IMG/VR virus record: IMGVR_UViG_3300003894_000144
Coordinates: 1 to 20,463 of that record
Source: a virus
Reading direction: 5' to 3' (one strand)
DNA length: 20,463 nucleotides
The translations under genes and the position numbers were made by a program. The notes beneath the pieces were generated by a model, which was given only the letters and a program-made list of their open reading frames with translations, was not told where the DNA came from and ran no database searches. Positions 14,693 to 20,463 of the stretch are shown here, piece by piece (the stretch's first letter is position 1; each line of letters opens with the position of its first letter).

Positions 14693-16827
14693 GTACCAGT
14701 AAACCCTTGCTCACCCGGTGTAGGTGCTGTACCTGTACCTATGTTACCGCCACCTGCTCCTGTGGTATCTGCTACGCCAACTCCTGCTTGCTCTGGGGCT
14801 GCTCCGGGCGTAGGTGGTGACGGTGGACCTTGCTCTGCACCTGCTGGGGGTTCAGGGGGTGTAGTAAACTTCTTGAGTATCTCTGCTTGAATAGCAGCGT
14901 CACCCAAAGAGTTCGTCACCTTATCAGGGTCAAGGTCCATACTCTTAGCAATCTCACGAATAATATAGTCAGACTTTACAAATGGCATAAGCGCTGGGTT
15001 AGAGGCTACACCCATAAACTGCATCAGACGTTGACTGCGTACCTCGTTAGCCATTAGGCTTTCTGTACCAGAGGCTTTTACTTCTAAGTCTCCTTTGATT
15101 TCTTTATCGAAGTCGAACTGCATATTGAACGCAAAGAACGCCTTACCAATAGGACCAATAAGATAGTCATCTACGTTCTTGACAACATTTCGTATAGAGC
15201 CGTTAGCTGCAGACATAAGCATACTGATGCCAGAAGCAGTCCTTCCCACTCCTGATACTCCAGTTTGCCCATGTGCGAATGAAGGAAATCCCGTACTCTC
15301 ATCTGCTAATACCCTTGCCTTATCAAATAGTTGCATGTTTTCGTTGGCTACATTAGGGAACTTAGTTCCGAAAATGCCTTGACCCGGAGCACCACCTTGC
15401 CGCCTAAAGATTTTTCCGGGGTACACAGATAAGTCTTGACCCGGTACAAGATTGGTTTCATCAACTTCAATAATAAGATTACCTGACAGGGCAGCGTTAT
15501 CTATTGCCATACGCATAAACCCATTCATAAGCGTCTGCGTGTCGTCCATGTTCTCTGCAATACCTACACCAAAGAAGCTGTAAGGGTTAAGCTCATAAGG
15601 TACAGCGTAGTACGGAATACGTGTAGGCTTGAAAGGATTGAGTACAAGACGTAATACTTCGTTGTTACAAACCCATACGTTTACATTTACCTGCTCTGCA
15701 TCTTTAAGCTCACGAGGAATACGTACACCGTTTTCTTCTAGTATGTCTGTGTCAACGTAACCCCAAAACTCTAGGACTTCATAACGCTCTGGTGAACCTG
15801 ATTGCTGGTCATCGTCCTGCATATCCTGTTCCCAATACTTCTTGTCGTAAGACTCACCAAGCTGGATAGCCTTCTCAACAGAATCTGTTCTAAAGAAAGG
15901 ACGTGCTTTCAAGCCACGCATCTGAGAGCGTGTCATTCGATGACGTTCAATTACGTACTCTGCTTCATCCATATTGTACGCATCAGGATCAGGGTAGAAG
16001 TTCCACACAGATACATGGCTAGTGGACGGTACAGTTTTGATGGTAGGATCGTACTCACCGTCTTCATTCCAGTTAGGGTACTCTTTGTCAATTGCAAACG
16101 GACCCTTCATAATACCTGTACCAAACAAGGCCATCTCAAAAGACGTATGGCGAAGCTGTTTATTAGCTCCACTCTCTTCTAACTGATCATGTATTTTCTT
16201 TTCCATCTTCTTAGCTGCGACCATAGCAGGATGGAATGTTACTGTATCTTGCGTTGTACCCGGACCTTCCATAACTTTGTCAGACACAGCGTCAAGCTTA
16301 TTCTGTAGTGGACCCATACGCTTCATACGGTCATACATTGTCTCGCCCGGCTTCAGCTTTTCATCAGGGTCAAACAGAAACTTTACTTTAGGCTCTTCTT
16401 CAAAAGCGCTACGCAGTGGGTCTATAGCTTGTTCAGCTTGTGGGTTTACACTGATATGCATAGCTTCAGCTACACCCTCAGGTAGTGTTGTAGGATTTAC
16501 CGTTAGAGGAAAACGAGCGTTACCAAATAGAACATCTACGATCTGACCGTAAGCTGCGAGGGTCTTTGTCTTTGTGACCTTTACAAATATACGAGACTTT
16601 TCAGCTTCAGTAAACTGTACATCACTGCCATACAAACCTCTGTAGTTTCGGTAAGCACGTAACCATCGGTTCTCATCTGCGTATCGTGCGTCTTCTGCAC
16701 GACTAAACCGTGACTCAACGTAAGACACTACGCTAGGTACATCTAAGTCATCCCCGTCTTGAATAACAGACACATCATCTGTTTCAAACAGTTCACCTTG
16801 TTCGTTTACATTATCTTCTTCTGCCAT
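14689..16827 (-). CDS. Portal protein
   Basis: This 712-aa protein is encoded directly after the large terminase (five-base gap), which is the usual order. It would form the dodecameric ring at one vertex through which DNA is pumped. The N-terminal 30 residues are acidic, followed by SVVSYVESRFSRAEDARYADE and RWLRAYRNYRGLYG, a portal-like helical start. A central FYPDPDAYNMDEAEYVIERH and the ring-core segment QTGVSGVGRTASGISMLMSA near 515-535 match the pattern of portals in podovirus-like phages. The C-terminal 60 residues are proline/glycine-rich and probably disordered. The size is close to the P22 portal (725 aa). The ATG is preceded by only a weak ribosome-binding site, so coupling to terminase translation is possible. 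Confidence 0.9.
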   Translation of the reverse strand: MAEEDNVNEQGELFETDDVSVIQDGDDLDVPSVVSYVESRFSRAEDARYADENRWLRAYRNYRGLYGSDVQFTEAEKSRIFVKVTKTKTLAAYGQIVDVLFGNARFPLTVNPTTLPEGVAEAMHISVNPQAEQAIDPLRSAFEEEPKVKFLFDPDEKLKPGETMYDRMKRMGPLQNKLDAVSDKVMEGPGTTQDTVTFHPAMVAAKKMEKKIHDQLEESGANKQLRHTSFEMALFGTGIMKGPFAIDKEYPNWNEDGEYDPTIKTVPSTSHVSVWNFYPDPDAYNMDEAEYVIERHRMTRSQMRGLKARPFFRTDSVEKAIQLGESYDKKYWEQDMQDDDQQSGSPERYEVLEFWGYVDTDILEENGVRIPRELKDAEQVNVNVWVCNNEVLRLVLNPFKPTRIPYYAVPYELNPYSFFGVGIAENMDDTQTLMNGFMRMAIDNAALSGNLIIEVDETNLVPGQDLSVYPGKIFRRQGGAPGQGIFGTKFPNVANENMQLFDKARVLADESTGFPSFAHGQTGVSGVGRTASGISMLMSAANGSIRNVVKNVDDYLIGPIGKAFFAFNMQFDFDKEIKGDLEVKASGTESLMANEVRSQRLMQFMGVASNPALMPFVKSDYIIREIAKSMDLDPDKVTNSLGDAAIQAEILKKFTTPPEPPAGAEQGPPSPPTPGAAPEQAGVGVADTTGAGGGNIGTGTAPTPGEQGFTGT

Positions 16828-16832
16828 GTTAC

Positions 16833-18068
16833 TTAGTATCCAAAGGTTGAATCTGCAGCCTGAAATCCTGCATTATGTGAAACTGGGTTGAAGTCCCATA
16901 AAGAACTTCTAGGTCTTGTCATTATACCATACCTAATAGCATCGTACAAGTGATCTTCTGCATTAGTATCTACATCTTCTGGATTTCTTTTATCCAAAGG
17001 GATACTAGGTAGCTGTGATATGCAGTTCGTGCAAGTCGAAAAGAACACTAACCTTGGCTCATCGGTGTACTCATCAACTTGCAAACGGCGGTGAAGCTCG
17101 TTTTTACCTGCAACCCTAGAGCCTCGTGAACGGTCTGAAGGCCTCCACCTGCATCCCTTTGCGTTCATTTGCTCTGCCAAGGAAGGGCCAGTGTCACCTC
17201 GTTTGTGCCACAGGGAGCTATCTAACACACCGTATCTTATACTACCATCGCCACTCTCAGCTTCAAGTACCATATCCGCTAGATCAGTAGCTGTAACCTT
17301 AGAACAATATAACTCTCTGTAGACAACAAGCTGCTCGCTGGGTGATACAGCAAACCAGACAACCCCTGTATGACTCCCGTAGCCGTAGTCGCAAGCTCTA
17401 AACTTAGTCCAGCTTGAGGGAATTTTAAAAGGCTCCACGACATGTATGGCTCTGTTCCACTCAGGGAAGGCAGCACCTTCATTAACATCCCAATTGCCTT
17501 CTAGTAGTTGCTTGCGTTGGTGCTCTGGTAGTGACAGAAGCATTGCTTCATAGTCGCCACTATCAGCTAAATAAGGGTTATCAAAGAGGCTGGCAGGTAT
17601 AAACCTTCTCTTGAATAGGGGTTGACCAGCTTTACTATGCCCTGCAGGGAAGCGTAATACCTCGCCAGACTCTATGTCCGTTGCCCAGAAAGGTGTATTC
17701 GGAGAGGCTGGGTCAATGAACATCTTCTTAACCCAAGCGTGACCTATGCCACCGGGGTTAGTAGTAGCTCGCATGTACAAACCTAAGTCCTTGTTTGCAC
17801 TACGTAATCTGGATCGCATATAGTCCCACGCAAAACTGGAAGACCACTGAGTGAGTTCGTCAAAGGCTACGTAGTTAAACGCCTGACCTTGGTAGCGCAT
17901 AACGTCTGTGTCTCTATCCAAGTACGACATCCAAAGTGTGCCGCCTCTTGGTGTAGTCCATTGCGACTTACGCTCAGACCACTTTATTCCGGGTATAGCT
18001 TTAGGGTATAACTCTTGGCTTTTCTGTATGAGTTCCCTCTTCTGTTGTGTGTCGTACAAGCAGACCAC
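16833..18068 (-). CDS. terL: Terminase large subunit, C-terminal part (motor Walker B and nuclease), after frameshift
   Basis: This is a 411-aa frame that begins at a GTG without a ribosome-binding site; the true gene starts in another frame at 18399. Real homology starts at about residue 11 (RELIQKSQELYPK). Walker B plus catalytic Glu is YVAFDELTQW (66-75), and the coupling motif is ATTNPGG (101-107). The RNase H-like nuclease acidic residues are likely Asp227 in ACDYGYG, Asp283 in GVLDSS and Asp376 within EDHLYDAIRYG. The protein would drive ATP-dependent packaging and cut concatemers. Because Walker A lies in the preceding frame, this fragment alone could not be an active motor. Either a shift during translation, a lesion, or a sequence error joins the two parts near 18034-18039. 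Confidence 0.88.
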   Translation of the reverse strand: MVCLYDTQQKRELIQKSQELYPKAIPGIKWSERKSQWTTPRGGTLWMSYLDRDTDVMRYQGQAFNYVAFDELTQWSSSFAWDYMRSRLRSANKDLGLYMRATTNPGGIGHAWVKKMFIDPASPNTPFWATDIESGEVLRFPAGHSKAGQPLFKRRFIPASLFDNPYLADSGDYEAMLLSLPEHQRKQLLEGNWDVNEGAAFPEWNRAIHVVEPFKIPSSWTKFRACDYGYGSHTGVVWFAVSPSEQLVVYRELYCSKVTATDLADMVLEAESGDGSIRYGVLDSSLWHKRGDTGPSLAEQMNAKGCRWRPSDRSRGSRVAGKNELHRRLQVDEYTDEPRLVFFSTCTNCISQLPSIPLDKRNPEDVDTNAEDHLYDAIRYGIMTRPRSSLWDFNPVSHNAGFQAADSTFGY

Positions 18069-18399
18069 TAAAGTCTGAGTTGTTCATATTACGTAGAGGA
18101 TCAGCTAGGGTAGCGTAAGACTTACCACCACCTGCAGCGCCACCGTACAGAACCTCACGTTCACCTGAAGCTAGATACTCTGTCTGAGGTCCGGGGTTAG
18201 GCCTAAAGACAATGTTCTGTGCTTCCTCTACTTCATACTCAGGGGGCTTAGCTACTGCTGATACCTTCTTGGTCTTCGTAGGTGTAGCGGCCTGTGTAGT
18301 TTTTTTCGAGCGCTTCGATCTGGTGTAACGTTTTTTGGAGCCGCTTGGCGTACTCACGTTTAATAATTGTAGTAAGGTGCTTTCTTTTTCTTTCGACAT
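18001..18399 (-). CDS. terL: Terminase large subunit, N-terminal part (Walker A), before frameshift
   Basis: This 132-aa frame contains the ATPase Walker A loop GGAAGGGKS at 86-94, preceded by VFRPNPGPQTEYLASGEREV, the usual start of this terminase type. The last genuine residues are about RHTTEE (116-121). After that it runs out of frame and ends in TEKPRVIP. The real continuation lies one base along in the next frame (RELIQKSQELYP). Residues 1-50 are a lysine/serine/threonine-rich extension that overlaps the end of the upstream helix-turn-helix gene in a different frame for about 150 bases. The ATG at 18399 has only a weak AAGAAA site. A GTG at 18357 is an alternative start. Confidence 0.85.
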   Translation of the reverse strand: MSKEKESTLLQLLNVSTPSGSKKRYTRSKRSKKTTQAATPTKTKKVSAVAKPPEYEVEEAQNIVFRPNPGPQTEYLASGEREVLYGGAAGGGKSYATLADPLRNMNNSDFSGLLVRHTTEEGTHTEKPRVIP

Positions 18400-18700
18400 C
18401 TATACGTTTCTTTAAGCCATCATGCGTTATATCTCTGCCTGACTGTGTAGTTAGCCACGCTGCTACTTGACGTAGGCTGTACTGCTTCAGGTGTTTTTTA
18501 GCTAACTCTAATAGCTCTAACTCCTTTGGTATGGGGTTTAACCACTCATTATCTTCAGGGTCTATCTCGTAACCAAACGGAACGTACTTACTTATTCTTG
18601 GGATACGTAGCCATACCTTTACCTTGTAAGGTACTCTAGGCAGCATCCAGTATTCGTTCTGAAGAGGTCTTTCCTTACGTAGCCTCAGTATCATCTGCAT
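18248..18700 (-). CDS. Helix-turn-helix-type DNA-binding protein near terminase genes
   Basis: This protein is about 150 aa. The start is uncertain: ATG 18700 overlaps the small terminase gene by 26 bases, an earlier GTG at 18727 is possible, and a later ATG at 18661 would remove the overlap. The core reads FGYEIDPEDNEWLNPIPKEL and then YSLRQVAAWLTTQSGRDITH followed by DGLKKRI. That resembles the HTH region of recombinases and small terminases: a helix, a turn and a recognition helix with basic residues, followed by a long basic helix (ERKRKHLTTIIKREYAKRL). It lies between the small and large terminase genes, so it may help recognise packaging sites or act as a regulator. The last 50 codons overlap the large terminase frame. 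Confidence 0.72.
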   Translation of the reverse strand: MQMILRLRKERPLQNEYWMLPRVPYKVKVWLRIPRISKYVPFGYEIDPEDNEWLNPIPKELELLELAKKHLKQYSLRQVAAWLTTQSGRDITHDGLKKRIDVERKRKHLTTIIKREYAKRLQKTLHQIEALEKNYTGRYTYEDQEGISSS

Positions 18701-19052
18701 TCTTAGGGGGTAGAATAAACAAACCACCTGTCGATTCTACGGACACCCTCTCCGTTTTGACAACTCCTGCACGGTCTAGTATCTGACCTGCAGCCATCTT
18801 CTCTTTAACACCTAGCTGGGTAGGATCGTCCAAAGCACTCGCATATGCCACTGCAGCCTTAGGACCAACCCTAGACATGTATAACTTAGTTGCCTCAAAT
18901 ATCTCATCTTTCAAAGCCTCTACTACCACCGTTGACGGTGTGTTATCACTGTACCCAGCTAAACGTTTAGCGACAACTACATCACCACCAGCCTCTTCAA
19001 AGAGCACTGCCATAAAAGCCTGTTGTTTTTCTGTAAGTTGTCTTTTACTCAT
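18675..19052 (-). CDS. terS: Terminase small subunit
   Basis: This 125-aa protein starts at ATG one base after the stop of the DUF1127 gene. The N-terminus has LTEKQQAFMAVLFEEAGGDV followed by AKRLAGYSDNT. That is the HTH pattern of small terminase subunits, which bind the phage packaging site and recruit the large subunit. A helical oligomerisation core (VVVEALKDEIFEATKLYMSR) and a conserved-looking segment with DDPTQLGVKEKMAAGQILDR follow. The end, GGLFILPPKNADDTEAT, is a flexible tail of the kind that contacts the large subunit. Position two genes before the large subunit fits. The assignment is by pattern and order. Confidence 0.8.
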   Translation of the reverse strand: MSKRQLTEKQQAFMAVLFEEAGGDVVVAKRLAGYSDNTPSTVVVEALKDEIFEATKLYMSRVGPKAAVAYASALDDPTQLGVKEKMAAGQILDRAGVVKTERVSVESTGGLFILPPKNADDTEAT

Positions 19053-19053
19053 G

Positions 19054-19203
19054 TTACTTTCCGTATGCTAACCTGTAGATTTCTGACCTATGGATGCCAA
19101 TATCTTTTAGATCATTGTCTGTTAAGTTCTGAAGTTGCCAGTAAGCTACACGCCGTAGCTGTCTTTGCTTGTAACCTTCTAACATGTTGTTAAGCCATTT
19201 CAT
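19054..19203 (-). CDS. DUF1127 (YjiS-like) microprotein
   Basis: This is a 49-aa protein, too short for most gene callers. It starts at ATG 19203 with a strong AAGGAGA site 10-12 bases upstream and ends one base before the small terminase start. The sequence has a basic first half (MKWLNNMLEGYKQRQLRR) and the DUF1127 signature in the second half: a hydrophobic helix (VAYWQLQNLTDNDL) followed by KDIGIHRSEIYRLAYGK. In alpha- and gammaproteobacteria such proteins are small cytosolic regulators linked to RNA metabolism, phosphate and stress responses. A phage copy could modulate host gene expression or RNA turnover, but the role here is inference. A promoter-like site lies just upstream. Confidence 0.88.
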   Translation of the reverse strand: MKWLNNMLEGYKQRQLRRVAYWQLQNLTDNDLKDIGIHRSEIYRLAYGK

Positions 19204-19206
19204 TGC

Positions 19207-19260
19207 ACTATCTCCTTTTATTGTTGTGCGAGATAGTTATAACATATGTATGGCTAGATT
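19207..19260 (-). promoter_or_regulatory. Promoter-like site and inverted repeat before the DUF1127-terminase block
   Basis: On the minus strand TG-T-TATAAC (extended -10, TATAAC at 19241-19236) lies about 30 bases before the DUF1127 ribosome-binding site. A -35 box 17 bases upstream is poor (TTCTAA). The 12 bases TATGTTATAACT are identical to those at the capsid promoter. An eight-base inverted repeat, ACTATCTC / GAGATAGT (19237-19230 and 19214-19207), runs from the -10 to the ribosome-binding site and may be an operator. No experimental support is available. Confidence 0.55.
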
Positions 19261-19275
19261 AGAAATGCTATTTCG

Positions 19276-19662
19276 TCATACCCGTCTTGCAGGTGTGAAG
19301 TATAGTCTTGCTGACATTGTAGCATCAAAAGCCACACCGCCTGTGTGTTTAAAAACTAGAATTTTATCACCTTCATGTAAGAACAAAGGACCGCTACTGA
19401 TAAGATGAACGTGATCATGCCCTGCTACTGCCTCTTCACCTACTAAAAAGTGATACGTGCTATCATCTGCATGAAACACCTGCACACCTATGTTTGACGT
19501 GCTGTTAGACTCATTAGCTACCATTAGTAAAACTATTTCAGCTTCATGGCTTGCAGGACACGTAAACAAAGTTGTAGCGTTGTTAGGACTGCTCGTAGTA
19601 CTAGCAGACGTACCTGTTACATCTACAAACTTAGATTCAGTCCTAAAGTTAATGCCAGCCAT
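19276..19662 (-). CDS. Small beta-rich protein, probable virion component
   Basis: This 128-aa protein has a polar N-terminus (residues 1-30, Thr/Ser/Asn-rich) followed by a run of predicted strands: ATTLFTCPASHEAEIVLLMV, then NIGVQVFHADDSTYHFLVGE, a central HDHVHLIS, GPLFLHEGDKILVF, and a final FDATMSARLYFTP. This pattern resembles small phage structural proteins with a beta-sandwich fold that bear phrases like LxFTCPA and GPLxLxxGDxI. A decoration or fibre-associated role is possible. The start is an ATG three bases after the preceding stop, with only a weak A/G-rich site, so translation may depend on the upstream gene. The region just after its stop holds the next promoter. Confidence 0.7.
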   Translation of the reverse strand: MAGINFRTESKFVDVTGTSASTTSSPNNATTLFTCPASHEAEIVLLMVANESNSTSNIGVQVFHADDSTYHFLVGEEAVAGHDHVHLISSGPLFLHEGDKILVFKHTGGVAFDATMSARLYFTPARRV

Positions 19663-19665
19663 GTT

Positions 19666-19995
19666 TTACTTTTTCTTTTTACTGTGTGCGCCGGGAACAG
19701 ATGCACCACAGTTAGCGTATATCTTACCGCCCTTGGCGTAGCTTTTCTTCTTCATCATCCCACCTTTAGCCATACCCATGCCAGCAGTCATACCTCTAGC
19801 TGACATCATGCCTTGTGGCGCACGGTTAGCTGATGGACGGTAGCGGCTCTGCTCACCTTCCATAGGCGTTGCTGGGCCACCTAGAGCGTAACCTTTTTTC
19901 TTCTTCATAGGCTTACCTGATTTCTTAGCTGCGGCCTTAGCCATAGCCATTCCCTTAGGTGTGTACGGGTATTCTTTCTTTCCTACCATAGGCAT
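19666..19995 (-). CDS. Lys/Gly/Met-rich basic protein, function unknown
   Basis: This 109-aa protein starts with a clear GGAG site eight bases before ATG. The N-terminus reads MPMVGKKEYPYTPKGMAMAK, and the body has lysine runs (KPMKKKK), several GG-containing motifs (GYALGGPATP, AKGGMMKKK, AKGGKIYANCG) and a C-terminus of KKKK. The protein is low-complexity and strongly basic. The composition, with no strands of hydrophobics, suggests a nucleic-acid-binding or disordered protein. Similar Gly-Gly/Lys proteins are common in marine phage genomes, but I know no established function. It could bind DNA in the head or mRNA. Confidence 0.75.
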   Translation of the reverse strand: MPMVGKKEYPYTPKGMAMAKAAAKKSGKPMKKKKGYALGGPATPMEGEQSRYRPSANRAPQGMMSARGMTAGMGMAKGGMMKKKSYAKGGKIYANCGASVPGAHSKKKK

Positions 19996-20006
19996 AGTGT
20001 ATCTCC

Positions 20007-20237
20007 TTACGCTATCACAAAGTCTACGTGCTGACCCTGCGTAGTAAATCTGTTATGGTTTTGTGGGTGATAAGCATAAGCAGTTTCATGCCTGTACTTA
20101 TCGGACTTCTTATCTTCAGCTTTTTGTGTGACCTCTACAGTGTCACTCTTACCTGATTCAAATACAATGTTCTTGTGTGTATCAAAAGGCATAGCTGGTA
20201 AAGGAAAGTAATCCATTAAACCTAAGCTAATACTCAT
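20007..20237 (-). CDS. Small protein of unknown function
   Basis: This protein is 76 aa when started at ATG 20237, which overlaps the membrane-protein stop in an ATGA junction. A longer frame reaching upstream to 20291 would read through the previous gene and is less likely. The protein has an N-terminal hydrophobic patch (MSISLGLMDYFPLPAMPFD), a charged middle (KSDTVEVTQKAEDKKSDKYR) and a His/Gln-rich end (HPQNHNRFTTQGQHVDFV). No family was recognised. The ATGA junction and the tight gap to the next gene place it in the same operon. Confidence 0.7.
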   Translation of the reverse strand: MSISLGLMDYFPLPAMPFDTHKNIVFESGKSDTVEVTQKAEDKKSDKYRHETAYAYHPQNHNRFTTQGQHVDFVIA

Positions 20238-20419
20238 ATCGTAAGTATCCACTGCACAAACGCTAGGAATACGATGAAAGCAACAACCCACTTCATATTC
20301 TTACGCAGCCACTTAGGAAAGTCCTTATGGGCAGTCTTCCAGCTTACCTTCTTTAGCCAACCAAAGAAGCCCCACAAGAGGCTTGCTAAAGTATGGGCTG
20401 TACCAATAATGTTCCACAT
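20234..20419 (-). CDS. Small membrane protein
   Basis: This 61-aa protein has an amphipathic, tryptophan-rich N-terminal part (LWGFFGWLKK), a basic middle (KDFPKWLRKNMK) and one clear hydrophobic C-terminal helix (WVVAFIVFLAFVQWILTI). The orientation would be basic loop inside. The ATG is preceded by a GGAAGG site. Its size and single membrane helix would fit a holin- or spanin-like role, but no lysis genes are visible beside it, so that remains speculation. The stop overlaps the next start. Confidence 0.72.
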   Translation of the reverse strand: MWNIIGTAHTLASLLWGFFGWLKKVSWKTAHKDFPKWLRKNMKWVVAFIVFLAFVQWILTI

Positions 20420-20420
20420 G

Positions 20421-20463
20421 CTACTTTACCTTCCTGTAGGCTCTGGTTTTCTTTGCGATACTT
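20421..20463 (-). CDS. C-terminal end of an upstream gene (partial)
   Basis: One frame at the right edge stays open from the window border to a TAG at 20423-20421, encoding SIAKKTRAYRKVK, and stops one base before the next ATG. The basic tail and the one-base spacing, which recurs elsewhere in this window, support a real gene end. Only 13 residues are visible, so its identity cannot be judged. Confidence 0.4.
   Translation of the reverse strand, partial: SIAKKTRAYRKVK

Noticed and set aside
20238-20291. Longer form of the 76-aa protein starting at 20291
   Set aside because: It would overlap the membrane-protein gene by 58 bases; the ATGA start at 20237 fits the packing seen elsewhere.

Overview
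The window looks like the virion-structure module of a tailed DNA bacteriophage, most likely a marine podovirus-like phage. Every supported gene lies on the minus strand, so transcription runs from high to low coordinates. Genes abut or overlap by a few bases (ATGA, GTGA, TAATG junctions). No host metabolic genes, tRNA, rRNA or CRISPR array were seen. The absence of a tape-measure gene, together with a portal and scaffold of roughly P22-like size and a P22 gp10-like tail protein, argues for a short tail. The fibre-domain families are ones I associate with uncultured marine phages. A DUF1127 microprotein hints at a proteobacterial, possibly alphaproteobacterial, host. These placements are inference, not database results.

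Layout in transcription order. (1) 20463-19276: small genes, with the tail end of an unseen upstream gene, a one-helix membrane protein, a 76-aa orphan, a Lys/Gly/Met-rich basic protein and a small beta-rich protein. (2) 19275-16833: a promoter-like site, a 49-aa DUF1127 protein not covered by long-ORF calling, the small terminase subunit, a helix-turn-helix-type protein, and the large terminase split in two by a frameshift between Walker A and Walker B. (3) 16827-9702: portal, three accessory proteins, scaffold, a 271-base non-coding leader with a good sigma70-type promoter, major capsid protein and a possible decoration protein. (4) 9643-7147: tail adaptor and P22 gp10-like tail hub. (5) 7143-1: an array of host-recognition fibres. 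This comprises a very long repeat-rich fibre (about 1,477 aa if a one-base deletion near 4509 is repaired), a paralogous YadA-head-like fibre, a 101-aa small protein, and two tandem kelch-like repeat proteins, the last cut by the window edge.

The genes work together as follows. The terminase subunits cut and pump DNA through the portal into a shell built by scaffold and capsid protein. The adaptor and hub close the neck, and the fibres recognise the host. The capsid gene has its own promoter and a strong ribosome-binding site, as expected for the most abundant product.

The most notable points are: two frameshifts in essential genes; a 12-base sequence (TATGTTATAACT) shared by the two promoter-like sites; dyads at both promoters; a hairpin-bearing leader before the capsid gene; the phage-borne DUF1127 protein; a ~150-base dual-coding overlap at the start of the large terminase; and duplicated fibre modules. 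I did not find a clearly new biological system. The closest candidates are the regulatory architecture around the capsid and terminase promoters and the DUF1127 gene.
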